Assembly (NCBI GenBank): GCA_010093705.1
Contig: MU006089.1
Span: 661,577-682,753, forward strand
DNA from: Patellaria atrata CBS 101060
Taxonomy: Eukaryota; Ascomycota; Dothideomycetes; Patellariales; Patellariaceae
Length of the DNA: 21,177 nt
Direction of reading: 5' to 3'
Below the pieces are notes generated by a model. It did no database searches, was not told the origin of the DNA, and saw only the letters and a program-made list of their open reading frames with translations. Shown here piece after piece: positions 1-9,649 of the stretch. The position numbers and the translations under genes are program-made. The number at the start of each line of letters is the position of its first letter. Position 1 is the first letter of the stretch.

Positions 1-1086
1 CCTCTCCTCCCCCTCCCCACTAGTATCCCCCCACCCCTCACTCCTCCACCCCGGCCCTCCCTCCCACCATTCCCCCGGCACCCGCTCAACAACACTCCCC
101 ACGCCACGGCCCAGGTCCTCATCATTCGCCCACTCCGCCCCCCACCCGTCCGCGACCCGCGCCCACGGCATTGGCCCCTCGAGCCTGAAGGCGTAGTTCA
201 GCACATTCGCGAAGGGGCGGAGCGGGTTAAATCGATCCCGCAGCGCGAGGAGGGAAGTCAGATAGGTGAACACCTCGGGCGAGGGACGGAACAGAAACAA
301 ACTGGGTGAGAAACGCTTCGCCTTCGGGTTCCCGGGGTCCGGGTCCGGACCATCGTGGTCGCGGGATAGGAGTTCCGGTTTACTGGCCAGGAGGTACGTG
401 GGGGGCAGGGGTGCTTCGTCGTCTTTTACCCCGCGCGAGGGGGAGGGCAGGGAGGTGTGGGATACGCCTGCTGGGTCCCAGAAGAGGGGGGTCAGGGGAC
501 GCAGGAGGAGGGTCGAGGGGGATAGGTATAGGATTTTGTCGTAGGGTGGGAGGTTGAAGAGGTGCAGTCTGCTGAGGTCGTCTTTGAGCCAGGGGTTGCC
601 GTCGCCGTGGGTGGGGATCCAGGGGGCGGAGAGGGGCGGGATGGGGAGGACGGTGGCGCCATCGACGCGGAGACGCTTGATGTGGCGTCGGGGGACGGAG
701 GGTGTAGTTAGGATTAGGAGGGGGATTTTGGTAGTGTTGGCGCCGACGAGGGGGGAATGTAGGAGTTGGTAGATTAGGAGACGTGTGGCGAGGTATTGCG
801 GGTCTCGGTCTTGGAGGGCTTTGTCGGTTGCGGAGACGTAGTAGGTTGCTGCGCCCGGGGAGGAGAGTTTACGCTCGGTTGGACCGGTAAGGAAGGTTGC
901 GAAGGCGAGAGAGAGGCCCTCGGCTGGGAGGGATGGGTGTTGGAATTTTGTGGTTTCTGTGCTGCTTCCGGTTGTGGGGATGAGGGAGGAGAGTGAGGGT
1001 GAGGAGGGGTGGAGGAGGAGGGTTAGGAGGGCGGAGAAGATGAAGAGGGTGGTGAGGAAGATTATCGTCCGGAGGGACGGAGCCAT
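1..1086 (-). CDS. GT8-like glycosyltransferase, type II membrane protein (3' end cut by window edge)
   Basis: Seen: 362 codons open from an ATG at 1086 with good context (CACAATGGC) to base 1, with no stop, so the C-terminus lies outside the window. Residues about 8-26 form one hydrophobic segment after a short basic N-terminus, as in Golgi type II glycosyltransferases. Next come a Ser/Thr/Pro-rich stem (27-60) and a body whose blocks recall fungal family 8 (glycogenin-like) enzymes: RDPQYLATRLLIYQLLHSPL (94-113), LSRLHLFNLPPYDKILYL (171-188) with LLLRPLTPLF (193-202), and GPMPW (304-308). A nucleotide-sugar transferase of the secretory pathway is inferred. Odd: where GT8 enzymes carry the metal-binding DxD (usually LDAD), this protein reads LSPS (188-191), so activity is doubtful or unusual. 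GC is about 60-70% in two 60-base samples, far above the neighbours. Single exon as far as visible. Family assignment is from memory of motifs. Confidence 0.75.
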   Translation of the reverse strand, partial: MAPSLRTIIFLTTLFIFSALLTLLLHPSSPSLSSLIPTTGSSTETTKFQHPSLPAEGLSLAFATFLTGPTERKLSSPGAATYYVSATDKALQDRDPQYLATRLLIYQLLHSPLVGANTTKIPLLILTTPSVPRRHIKRLRVDGATVLPIPPLSAPWIPTHGDGNPWLKDDLSRLHLFNLPPYDKILYLSPSTLLLRPLTPLFWDPAGVSHTSLPSPSRGVKDDEAPLPPTYLLASKPELLSRDHDGPDPDPGNPKAKRFSPSLFLFRPSPEVFTYLTSLLALRDRFNPLRPFANVLNYAFRLEGPMPWARVADGWGAEWANDEDLGRGVGSVVERVPGEWWEGGPGWRSEGWGDTSGEGEER

Positions 1087-1346
1087 TGTGGTTTGTGGTT
1101 ATGGTTTGGAGTTTCGAGTTGGAGATGGTGAGAAGGACAAGAAGTTGTGATATATTGCTTCGTGTCGCGTGGTGGAATGGGTTTCATGCAAGGGCAACGT
1201 CAGGGATGCGCAGATATCTCGATTACGATATCAGATCCTGAATTAGAGAAAACTGAGCATATATCTTTCTGATAAGGCCTTACAATTTAGCAGATAGTTT
1301 ACTGTAGGTGCGTGAAACTAAGGTAATCGATCTAGTGGTACGACTC
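1087..1346. other. Intergenic: GT8-like promoter and DUF2235 3' flank
   Basis: These 260 bases separate two minus-strand genes. Composition drops abruptly from the GC-rich coding region to about 40% GC within roughly 100 bases. No recognisable TATA box or repeat was seen. Confidence 0.5.
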
Positions 1347-3513
1347 TTACTTCTTCAGTGTCGGCTTGGCTCTAATATAAACCTCACTTATAGGGTCTAT
1401 ATTAGAGCGCTCCCATCTTACCCATTCGCCTATACCGAACTCTGGTGGTGCTCGTCTCACGCCTCTCCCACCGCCTCCACAGATTAGGTTCCCTGGCCTA
1501 TACGTGGGATCTGCCTCCATCCGTCTCAGAACGGAGTTGTGGACGATGACTTCGTCAGGAATATCCCGGACCTCACCCTTCGGTAATGGCCAAGTGATAC
1601 TCTTCCATGAACCATCTTCCTGTAAGTCCATCCTACGGAAGGGTAAATACTCCATGATATTCCAAGAAATAACGGACAAACGTGGAAGACCATTGTTGAA
1701 TTGGAGTACATCATGGATTTTCCCTCGAGTCGCAGCTGCATGAAGGATTCGATTGAATTCAGACGTCACATCATGATGTAGAGAACTGGGATTAGGATGT
1801 TGTATTAAACGTGGTGCTCCACTTTCCGGGTCAGGAGAAGCGGGGTCAATTTCTATCTGGGGGATTGGTGCTCCAGGAGGTCCCTCGGAAGTCATCTCAA
1901 AATCCAGACAGCAGTTCAACCTTTGAAGTTTGGTCTCATCGAAGCGAAGGCCAGCGCGCTGAGCTTCTTGCACCATCCATACGAGAGGTACATGGCTCAA
2001 TGCGGCGTCTTCTCCATCATGTAAAGGCAAACCACCGCCTATGTCCTAATGCGAATTAGTAGATGAACCACATATTTTCCACTGGGAACGATGGAGTTTG
2101 TAGTTGCTGTACACTCCCTACCAGTAAAATTAATTACCATTGTACAATCTGCCGAAACCGGGTAGTGGGCCGATATTGACCATGTTTGTACAGCCAGTGT
2201 AAGTAAAGCGAGGAGCGCTAATTTCGAATAAAAGAATATTATATGTTTGGGTACTTACAGCGTGACATCCTGGAAACCATACTTCTAATATATCCTGCTC
2301 TCGCTCCTCACCCGAGTCCGAATCCTCGTAATGCTTAATCTCCAGAACGGATGTCTGGGATATGGAGGTCAAATGCGATTCATGCCCACTCTGAAAGCTC
2401 GCCCTACGGTAATTAGGGCTTAATGACCGCACACCTGATACCTCCGATGGATCTCGAAATTTTTCAAGCAAGGTGGGTCTCAAGTCATTTCTAGCCGGCT
2501 TTTTATAGCGATGATCCTCAGTAACAGGCCCTCCACGAGGAATATCATCGTCCCCTTGTCCGGCCGTAATAGCGGAGGACGTCGCATGCCAATACGATCG
2601 TCGACGATGGTGTTTTTTCTTACATCTGACCTCAGAAATCAGATCCTGACGAAACTTGGCACGACGTTCATCGATAGCAACGGCATGTCGAATGACCTTA
2701 GCTGAGCTACGAGCTGTGTAGGGAAACCTACTTCGCTGCATCCAGGCATTTTCGAAACGTGGGACGCTATTTACGGTATCAAACAGTCCAAGAAATCTGA
2801 TCCGGCGTACAGGTCTGCTGAATGTTTCTCGAAAAGCACACATGAATTCTAGCAACTGTCTCTTCTCTTTCTTATCCTCCTCTGTTTTATCTTCTCGAAT
2901 CTGCCAAGTCTGGAAAGTTTTCCAAGCGAATCGCGCCATCTCTTCATTACCAGGGGAAAGAAGGCCAACATGGTCTAGCATTTCAGCGAGGAACCGCGCT
3001 GTATACGCTCCACGTGAAAACCCAAAGAAAAAGATATCATCACCGGGTGTATAATATCTCATCAGGAACTTTGCTCGTTAGCCAAAACTAAAAGTATGGA
3101 GAGACTGATATATAATACCAACAATATCAACCTACCTTATACCCTCCCATGACATGTTCAGCGAATGACGAGCCAACAGCAGAGTCTTTTGCTTTAGCAT
3201 ACCATGACTTGATTTTGGACACCGTTGAGGTATGTGTGAAAGATGTTGTGGTCACATAGGTTCCGATTCCAGGTTGGTAATAGTGGAATTGAGAACCATC
3301 TGCTCGATCCATCATCCGGTAGATCTTCAAAATGTTTGAATCGGTGTCTGTTCCCGTAAAACGATTTCCGGTTCCATCGAAACAAAGAATGAATTTCTTC
3401 CGCTCTCTCTTTCCTACTCTTTTTGCCGGGTCATAATGTTCGTTGTTAGCTCCATTGGAAGGCGCATGTCGATTCGATGTAGTAGGTAGCTTCTCAGACT
3501 GGTTATTCGCCAT
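1347..3513 (-). CDS. DUF2235 (Tle1-like) alpha/beta-hydrolase, three exons
   Basis: Exons 3513-3136, 3068-2259 and 2045-1347 join in phase 0 throughout to give 628 aa; introns are 3069-3135 (67 bp, GCTAAC branch) and 2046-2258 (213 bp, GTAAGT donor, CTACTAAT branch). Domain landmarks in order: FILCFDGTGN (about 41-50), HYYQPGIGTY (77-86), the nucleophile elbow GFSRGAY with Ser144, GLFDTV with Asp223, and GCHADIGGG with His395 spanning the second splice junction. Together these give the Ser-Asp-His layout of the DUF2235 family. In bacteria the family includes type VI secretion phospholipase effectors; fungal members are cytosolic or of unknown role, so the substrate here is unknown. Residues about 279-385 form a basic then acidic, probably disordered insert between Asp and His. 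No signal peptide. The splice joins restore conserved motifs, so the gene looks intact. Confidence 0.93.
2046..2258 (-). other. Unusually long intron 2 of the DUF2235 gene
   Basis: Donor GTAAGT and branch/acceptor CTACTAATTCGCATTAG give a 213-bp intron, four times the local norm. It joins GCHA to DIGGG, a contiguous conserved motif. Inside are a second AG (after GAAATTAG) and a second donor (GTAATT) that frame an 80-nt pseudo-exon. Eighty is not a multiple of three, so inclusion would shift the frame. Confidence 0.85.
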
Positions 3514-5481
3514 TACTGTTCAATTTGAACTTAGGTATGAAACCTTACGCTCTGCATACGGTGGGATTATCGAGCAGTGGAATCCACGGAAAAGGGGACA
3601 AGGTTAGAGTATATTTTGTACAAGTAGATGACAGACGACGTTCGAATGAGCAACACATGTGGAAGCTACTACCCACTTCATCATTTTTAAGCGGGGCTCG
3701 ATTGATGATAGTCATTATAGAGATCGGAAATCAAGACAACAGAGATGACCGTAAAGAACGTCTCTATGATTGGTTTCAGAGCTGTGGTGGTTTCTGTTCT
3801 AATTGATGGGCGCCAACTCCTCGCATGGAGGGGAGTAAAGTAGAGTAGATAGGCACCTGTGGAGGTCAGACATCCGATCTACTGCATATTGAGTGTACTA
3901 GTTCGGAGAAGATCAGCAATACCTGCATATTTGCGTCTGTTCAACGCTAGTCGTAGATTTCAGCTGAAAGCATGCGGAATACTTCGGAGTTAGATTGACT
4001 TGGGGCTTGATCCGTCGAATCCATGGCGAGAATCGCTGTCAAAGACCATCATGTTAAGTTCGTATAGAGGAGCCTAAGCTAGTACCGGATCGTGCTGGTA
4101 GACGGGTTCTGTAGCTAGAAGGACAAGTGACTAGCTGGAAATGTCAAGACATAGCTAGAACTTTAATGCATGTTGCAGAAACAAGCTATGCAACTGATTC
4201 TTAAGTTCCGAGATTTGCGTAGATTCCATCCCTTCAGTGACATTATTGGTTCGGATTGCTTTTCAGATTCATTTAACGCAGAGCCTTGTTTAGAGGGTCC
4301 TCGAACGAATCGGTGCCGTCCTCTGTCTGTCTCAAAGTATGCTTTCAAACGCATCGTCCACTGCTGCTCTTCTTCGTTGCTTTGCATAATGACATCCTTT
4401 TGGTGGTTGTTTTGGCGTCAAGTATGTTGTACGGTACTTCTGAACTTATGGGTGTGCAAGGGTGGTTCAAACGACCCCTGCCTTTTTGAGGCCGCTTTTG
4501 GTACGCTACCCACACCACCGAAGCCTTAACCCAACCTCTCCCCGTCGTCTTTCGAGCATGACAGAATAGTCCCTTTCACATGTGAATAGAAATTATTTCC
4601 TACATCCGCCAGGTAAGACGCATTGATATCATTTTGGTTCCGAACAAAGCTGTTCTTCTCTCAATCTTCAATATGAAGTGATATCTTTGTCACCCATTGG
4701 GAGATGAAGTTAGTTGAAATGAAACGCAACAATTGATCAAAGTAGTAATGCAAGTCAGTTCTATCGGCGACTGCGCTCGTGTACTACCACACTGGATTGT
4801 GTTCAAGACCGCATATTTGGGCGTTGGAGCTGCGGTTGTGGGTAGCACTGCAGTGATAGAGGAGGGCGTCCTTGCAGAATACCATCCTGTGCGCTCCGTA
4901 CATTGGTGTCGGTTCAAACATCTACCCTTAAGGATACTCTCATGTCATCTGTATGGAGCGTTTAAATGCGAATCCGAGTCAGATTTTTACAGTATCCCGT
5001 TCAATAAGGATATCCGTACAAGTGCAATAAACGTATGATAAGAATATGAAATCAACAAAATTAGTTCGTAAGAATGGGGACTGGATATCAGGATTGCATC
5101 TTCAACATATTTCAACACAAAGAATGCAATAAGTCTTCCAAGATTGGATAAGGGAAACGACACTTACTCTGAAGCTGAATTGAGAGAGATAATAGAGTGA
5201 TGGAAAACATGCATCGCAAATTCCGAGATAAAGTATTGTTTGGAACAAATGAGAGGATACTCTGATCACTTAGAGAATTTTAGAAGAAAAAGATAAAGAT
5301 TAAGATCAAGTGCCCGTAAAGGACTATTCATATTCTGGGAACTGGGCCGCAACAACAGAATCCTAGCGGTAGAACCTATATTATGAGCTTTTCGTAGTTT
5401 ACACTCATTGATATAAATGCTGGTTCCTCATCTATCCCACTCTATGCCCTGACGCCCACAGTCCGCCACAACTCTTTCCCT
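3514..5481. other. Long intergenic stretch, no gene recognised
   Basis: It lies between the 5' end of the DUF2235 gene and the 3' end of the proteasome beta6 gene, so it should hold the former's promoter and the latter's terminator. Short open frames occur on both strands (for example 4170-4529 plus, 4733-5038 plus with 4690-4917 minus), but none has recognisable motifs, consistent splice signals or a convincing start. I see no repeat, transposon or RNA gene. Confidence 0.6.
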
Positions 5482-6310
5482 CTAGTCTAGCTTCAACGGT
5501 TTATATATCTCCTCAATCCCGTCTTTCGTGATGATGAACATTTGTAACCCATCACCAACCTCAATATGCCTCTCCACCGCACTCGAAAACGCATCCTGCA
5601 CCAACTCCTCTACATCCTTCCTAGGTAATAGTTCCCGTTCCCTCGCCTGCAATGCATGTCCCTCGCCACTTCCTAGCACATACTGATTTTTGTAATTGAC
5701 CTGATTATCCAAAAACGGCATGATCAGACTGGCCGCCGCGCCTGCTGCCCTACACTGCTCGCGCTCATAGCTGCCCACCGGGTCGTAACTGTATAGTGCG
5801 CCTTTGCCCTCCTCATCCAATCCACCTAAGATCGCGGTTACATAGTAGGGGAAGAATCGTTTTTGATAGAGGATGTGCGAGAGTCGTTGTGCGCAGGCGG
5901 CTACGGACATGGGTTTACCATGCTGGTAGCGATACATCTTGACGATAGTATCAAGACGCTCTTTTAGGGCCAAGCCGTCGGCGGCAAATCCGACTACGGA
6001 GAGCACGATGCGAGAGTCTGCACCACCAACTTTGAAGAGTTTGGGCGCGAAGCGGGTGTTGATATTATAGCCGGAGGTGGAGCGGGTGTCACCAGCGAGA
6101 ATTGCGAAGTCGGCTCCTGTGATGCCGAGTGTGCTGCCGCCGTTATCGGTATAGCTATAGATGGATTAACACAAGTACTATGAAGAATTATAGCATATCT
6201 TACGGGTAGAAGCCGTGCTGTCTTGTACCCTCTGGAACGGTTGTGGGTGTTTGTTTGAAGGAGTAACCAGGGCCGCTTTGTGGAGGAGCGGCGGTGAATA
6301 TGGAGCCCAT
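5482..6310 (-). CDS. PRE7: 20S proteasome subunit beta6 (PRE7/PSMB1 type)
   Basis: Exons 6310-6204 and 6154-5482 join to 780 nt, 259 aa, with a 49-bp intron (6155-6203; GTAAGA...TAG) splitting codon 36. The yeast and human subunits are about 241 aa, so the length fits. Landmarks: GGSTLGITGADFAILAGDTR (41-60), VVGFAADG, KRFFPYYV, DPVGSYEREQCRAAGAAASL, MPFLDNQVN and ERHIEVGDGL near the C-terminus. These are diagnostic of beta6, a non-catalytic subunit of the inner rings of the 20S core that degrades ubiquitinated proteins in nucleus and cytosol. The catalytic N-terminal Thr of beta1, beta2 and beta5 is not expected here. The gene is divergent from the HCNGP-like gene with 236 bases between start codons. 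Coding strand is C-rich at the 5' end and G-rich at the 3' end. Confidence 0.97.
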
Positions 6311-6546
6311 TTTGATAGTCTCAGGTAGTTCGAACCAAATGAGAAGAGTATTGAGGCCCAGAGAATATATTTCTAGAGAGTAGAAGATCAGAAAGGTGGT
6401 GTTGACTTGGTTTATGGTTTTGAGGGTTGGATGTTAATGGGAGCTTTGCTGAGACGCGCGAGCTTCAAGCTGCCTGGCCAAGAGCCGCATGACGATCTTT
6501 CGAGCTCCGTCGCAACAGCACCACTTCCTTGCCAGAACATCTCGGC
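6311..6546. promoter_or_regulatory. Divergent promoter between PRE7 and the HCNGP-like gene
   Basis: The 236 bases between two divergent ATGs must hold both core promoters. The right half is CpG-rich (GAGACGCGCGAGC near 6450). I looked for the budding-yeast proteasome element GGTGGCAAA and did not find an exact copy on either strand. Confidence 0.6.
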
Positions 6547-7536
6547 ATGTTGAATCTCACAAATTATGATAGTAGCGATGAGGAGGCATTGGAGCCACCA
6601 CAGCAAGAGGTAACACGCCCTCATTATCTGCATAGAGCTGTTAGGCGGGTATCTACTAATGGAAAAGGCTGTAGACGAAATCGCAAGAAGTAATACAACC
6701 CCCAAAGATCAATAGACTAGTCAATTGTACGAAATCGAATAATGGGAGTTTTGATGATAAGCTAATGATATGTAGCTACTCTTCCAGCGAGCTCGTCTGC
6801 GCAAAAACCACTTTCAACACCCACTTCTACAGTGACATCAATTGATGTCCCAGTCCCTGATGCAACTCCATCAGGACCGTCTTTGGGGCCTTCAGCACCT
6901 CCTACAACTCAAGAGACTGTCACAGAGAATGAATCAGCATCGGCCCAATCCCCATACTCCTCGACTAGGGCTACAATCCGCAACCTTACCATGCCGTCCG
7001 TACCTAACTTTGAGATCCCTCCATCACCGCCTGGCTCGCCACCACGCGGGTCCACAGCGAAATTTGCGCGCTTTTTAGAACTTAAAAAGCAGGGCGTTCA
7101 TTTCAACGAGAAACTAGAGAAGTCAACGGCCTTACGGAATCCTAGTTTGTTACATAAGCTGATGGACTTTGCTGGAATTTCGGAAGAAGACTCTTATGCT
7201 TCTACTTTATCACTTGATCTAGCGATTCCAACGAAGTTTCCAGAGTATGCATATGCGGAGGAGCTGAATAAGAGCCAAGCGCTTATCAGGGAGCGAAGAG
7301 AGAAAGAGAAAGCTGTAAGGAGAGCTCAAGGAGAACAAGTCGAGTTTGTTCCGTCTAGAACATTGGGACATTCAAACCGTACCAGTACGCCTACCAGTGG
7401 CAAGGGCTCAAGAGATAGCACGTCGGAGAGGGTTATGGCGACTTTGAATCAAGGTAAATCTGAACGGGGTTGGGAAGGTGGAAGAAAATCGCGATTTGAT
7501 GATACTAGAAGGAGAAGATCTAGATCGCCTAGATAA
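6547..7536 (+). CDS. HCNGP / SAP30-binding-protein-like nuclear protein, three exons
   Basis: Exons 6547-6609, 6675-6726 and 6776-7536 total 876 nt, 291 aa. The start MLNLTNYDSSDEE is the acidic opening typical of fungal HCNGP proteins (usually M-x-GLVxYxSSDEE). Introns are 65 bp (GTAACA, branch CTACTAAT) and 49 bp (GTACGA, branch GCTAAT). The 52-nt middle exon is needed to reach the open frame of exon 3, since skipping it breaks the phase. The core begins at about residue 119 with IPPSPPGSP, then AKFARFLELKKQGVHFNEKL and NPSLLHKLMDFAGI, then an acidic/aromatic stretch ending near 207. The C-terminus is basic with an SRFDD...RRRRSRSPR tail, suggesting nuclear, RNA- or spliceosome-linked work. 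SAP30BP in animals binds the SAP30 co-repressor and has been tied to splicing; the role here is inferred from family. Confidence 0.9.
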
Positions 7537-7952
7537 ATTAGGTATTTAGTCGTGAATTCTACCATCTTTAGACCAACGTGTATGAAATAGGTGCTCTGTA
7601 GTTCCCTATTCGAACTCATAACGGGGCCGGGAGTAGTGTACCAATTTAGCAAACTACGAATCAATCAAGTGAATCGCTCAGCCGATTATTCTACGCATTA
7701 TTTCACCATCAGCTTTTACCATCTGAAGTGTTGAACATATTGGTGCCAAGACTAGCGAAGCTGTTAGGCAGAGAGCTCCAACGTAAGAGCTTCAGTTTGT
7801 GTCTATAAACAGTTCAACATCAACGAACTACCAAATACCCCATCTCCTCTCACTCTGCCTCAAACTAGAGTACCATTTTCTTGAGACATCCTTCTTTACC
7901 CTATCTCCCATAGATTCACGTCGTAACCTTCTATTCGCAAATCACGCGCATA
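7537..7952. promoter_or_regulatory. HCNGP-like 3' flank and PRE4 promoter
   Basis: The stretch 7835-7915 is rich in pyrimidine runs (ATCTCCTCTCACTCTGCCTC and similar), a common core-promoter feature of highly expressed fungal genes, ending about 40 bases before the PRE4 ATG. No TATA box was recognised. Confidence 0.45.
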
Positions 7953-8838
7953 ATGAACCACTTACCGCAAGCATGGGGTCGCGTACGTATAAGTCAATTC
8001 CTAAGGCTTGAGACTTTGGATTAATTATTTATAGCCTCGTGATGATGTCTATGGACCATACAACAACTCATATCTCCAAACATCCGGTCCCAGCCAACAT
8101 ACTCAATCCCCCATCGTCACCGGAACCTCGGTCCTCGCCATAAAGTTCAAAGATGGCGTCGTAATTGCAGCCGATAATCTCGGTATGTCCAACCCTCACA
8201 TATCTCCAAACCCCAACTAACACCATCTAGCATCATACGGCTCCCTCGCCCGCTTCACCGACGTCAAGCGTCTCCTCCGGTTCAACTCCCGCGCCGTCAT
8301 AGGCTTCGGAGGCGACGTCTCTGACATGCAATACCTAACCCGTCTCCTTTCCTCCCTCGAGATAAACGAAAACTACTCCGTAACCTCCTCCACCGAGCTT
8401 GCCGCCAATAACTTACACACCTATCTGCACAAAGTGATGTACAAGCGGCGCTCAGACTTCAACCCTCTGTGGAACCAGATTCTGATCGCAGGGTTGGATG
8501 TTGCGGACAATCCTTACCTCGCGAGCGTGGATCTGCTCGGTACTACGTTTTCGAGCCCGACGCTCGCAACAGGGTTTGGGGCTCATCTTGCCGTGCCGAT
8601 TATGAGACGAGTGTGTCCGGATGAGGAGGCTGCAAAGGAGTTGACGCAGGAACAGGCGGTGGAAACGGTTAGGGAGTGTATGAAAGTGTTATTCTATAGG
8701 GATGCGAGGAGTTTGGACAAGTACTCTATTGCTGTCGTCACTAAAGAAGGTGTAGATTTGAAGCATGGGGAGAAACTGGAGAAGCAGAGCTGGGCTTTTG
8801 CAGAGGGCATTAGAGGGTATGGTACACAGGTCAATTGA
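7953..8838 (+). CDS. PRE4: 20S proteasome subunit beta7 (PRE4/PSMB4 type), three exons
   Basis: Exons 7953-7982, 8035-8182 and 8231-8838 total 786 nt, 261 aa. Introns of 52 bp (GTACGT...ATAG) and 48 bp (GTATGT...CTAAC...CTAG) restore the frame exactly. Landmarks: a short propeptide ending near [13 protein letters not shown] (31-43; yeast mature beta7 starts at the equivalent TQ), [18 protein letters not shown] (51-68) across the second splice site, [46 protein letters not shown], and the terminal GIRGYGTQ. This is the non-catalytic beta7 subunit, whose C-terminal tail helps lock the two half-proteasomes together. It lies less than 2 kb from beta6, its neighbour in the ring. The coding strand turns from C-rich to G-rich along exon 3. 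Confidence 0.97.
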
Positions 8839-9649
8839 GCGGTTGGGGACGAGATCATAGAAGGTGATGCTCGATAAGAAAGAACTGGATGTTAGGCCGC
8901 TATTTGAGTGGCAAATAATACCAATCATCTCGATAAGATTCGTAGGTCCTTTGTGATTTTGGAAGATCTATCCCTTGCGGCTGTATTGGATGCGACCGCA
9001 AATCGATCGAACGCGTCATGCGTAGGATACTTTTACTTGGAATCCTCGGGTTATGAACGGGAGTCGTCAATGAATAGGCTTTCATTAATAGAGAGTAGTG
9101 ACCCTCCAATACTAGATCGTTCCATTGTTCCTCCTTTACGTTAGAATCGTCTTCTTTATTGCTTCCTTCTATACGAACAGTGACCGAACAGATACTTCAT
9201 TTACCTACTTCTTACCACAACCGCAAAAGAGCGATTCCATGCCCACAGTTGAGCGAGCTGCAATGCTACAGTTAAACCGTCTGTACGACCACATTTTGGG
9301 GAGTCGTTTACCCACAGCCAGCCCGAATCATACGGCTCAGATACGGTCGTAACTCAGTAACCCGCAAGGCTCAGATACGGCCGCAGCTCAGTGTTTCGTA
9401 CAATCCCAGCTCCAAGATCGATCGAGCATCACATACAGCGATAACTAGAGCCTTACTGAACCGAACCGAGTCAGTGTGGGTGGCCACCTAAAAGGAGAAA
9501 TGAAGTAGATGTAGAACTGATAAGTGTTCTGGTATCCCCCGGCTTCTCTAGTGTGTTGTAAAGTATTGGGAGCTTTGGTTTCCTTCTCCCGTACCTCCTC
9601 CACCATTACTTTGTATTATACGTACTTCCCAATCCGTCTTTCTATTTTA
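8839..9649. other. Intergenic, no gene recognised
   Basis: PRE4 3' flank followed by short open frames on both strands (8908-9144 plus, 8900-9109 minus, 9125-9352 plus) without family motifs. A two-copy tandem repeat is listed separately. Confidence 0.55.
9334..9392. repeat. Two-copy tandem repeat, 34-bp period
   Basis: GGCTCAGATACGG followed by a variable CG-rich part and CTCAGT occurs at 9334-9358 and again at 9368-9392. About 22 of 25 bases agree, and the differences are transitions. No function is apparent. Confidence 0.7.

Noticed and set aside
266-1150. Several plus-strand open frames rich in Gly/Arg
   Set aside because: They are antisense shadows of the GC-rich GT8-like gene, which has a start context, a membrane anchor and family motifs on the minus strand.
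2130-2258. Readthrough extension VSTQTYNILLFEIS after the GCHA motif
   Set aside because: It follows a GTAAGT donor, and splicing joins GCHA directly to DIGGG, the conserved DUF2235 motif. The extension is intronic.
1504-3054. Plus-strand open frames within the DUF2235 gene
   Set aside because: Antisense to exons with clear catalytic motifs; no motifs of their own.
4163-4529. Overlapping frames on both strands
   Set aside because: Neither strand has recognisable domains, a good start context or splice sites.
4690-5038. Hydrophobic plus-strand frame and Thr/Pro-rich minus-strand frame
   Set aside because: Both look protein-like in places but overlap each other and match no family I know. 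Not enough to call a gene.
6311-6546. Search for the yeast proteasome promoter element GGTGGCAAA
   Set aside because: Only a partial GGTGG(T) match is present; an exact site is missing on both strands.
6610-6775. Single 166-bp intron in the HCNGP-like gene
   Set aside because: It would leave exon 3 out of frame. The two-intron model with a 52-nt middle exon fits phase and has a branch point for each intron.
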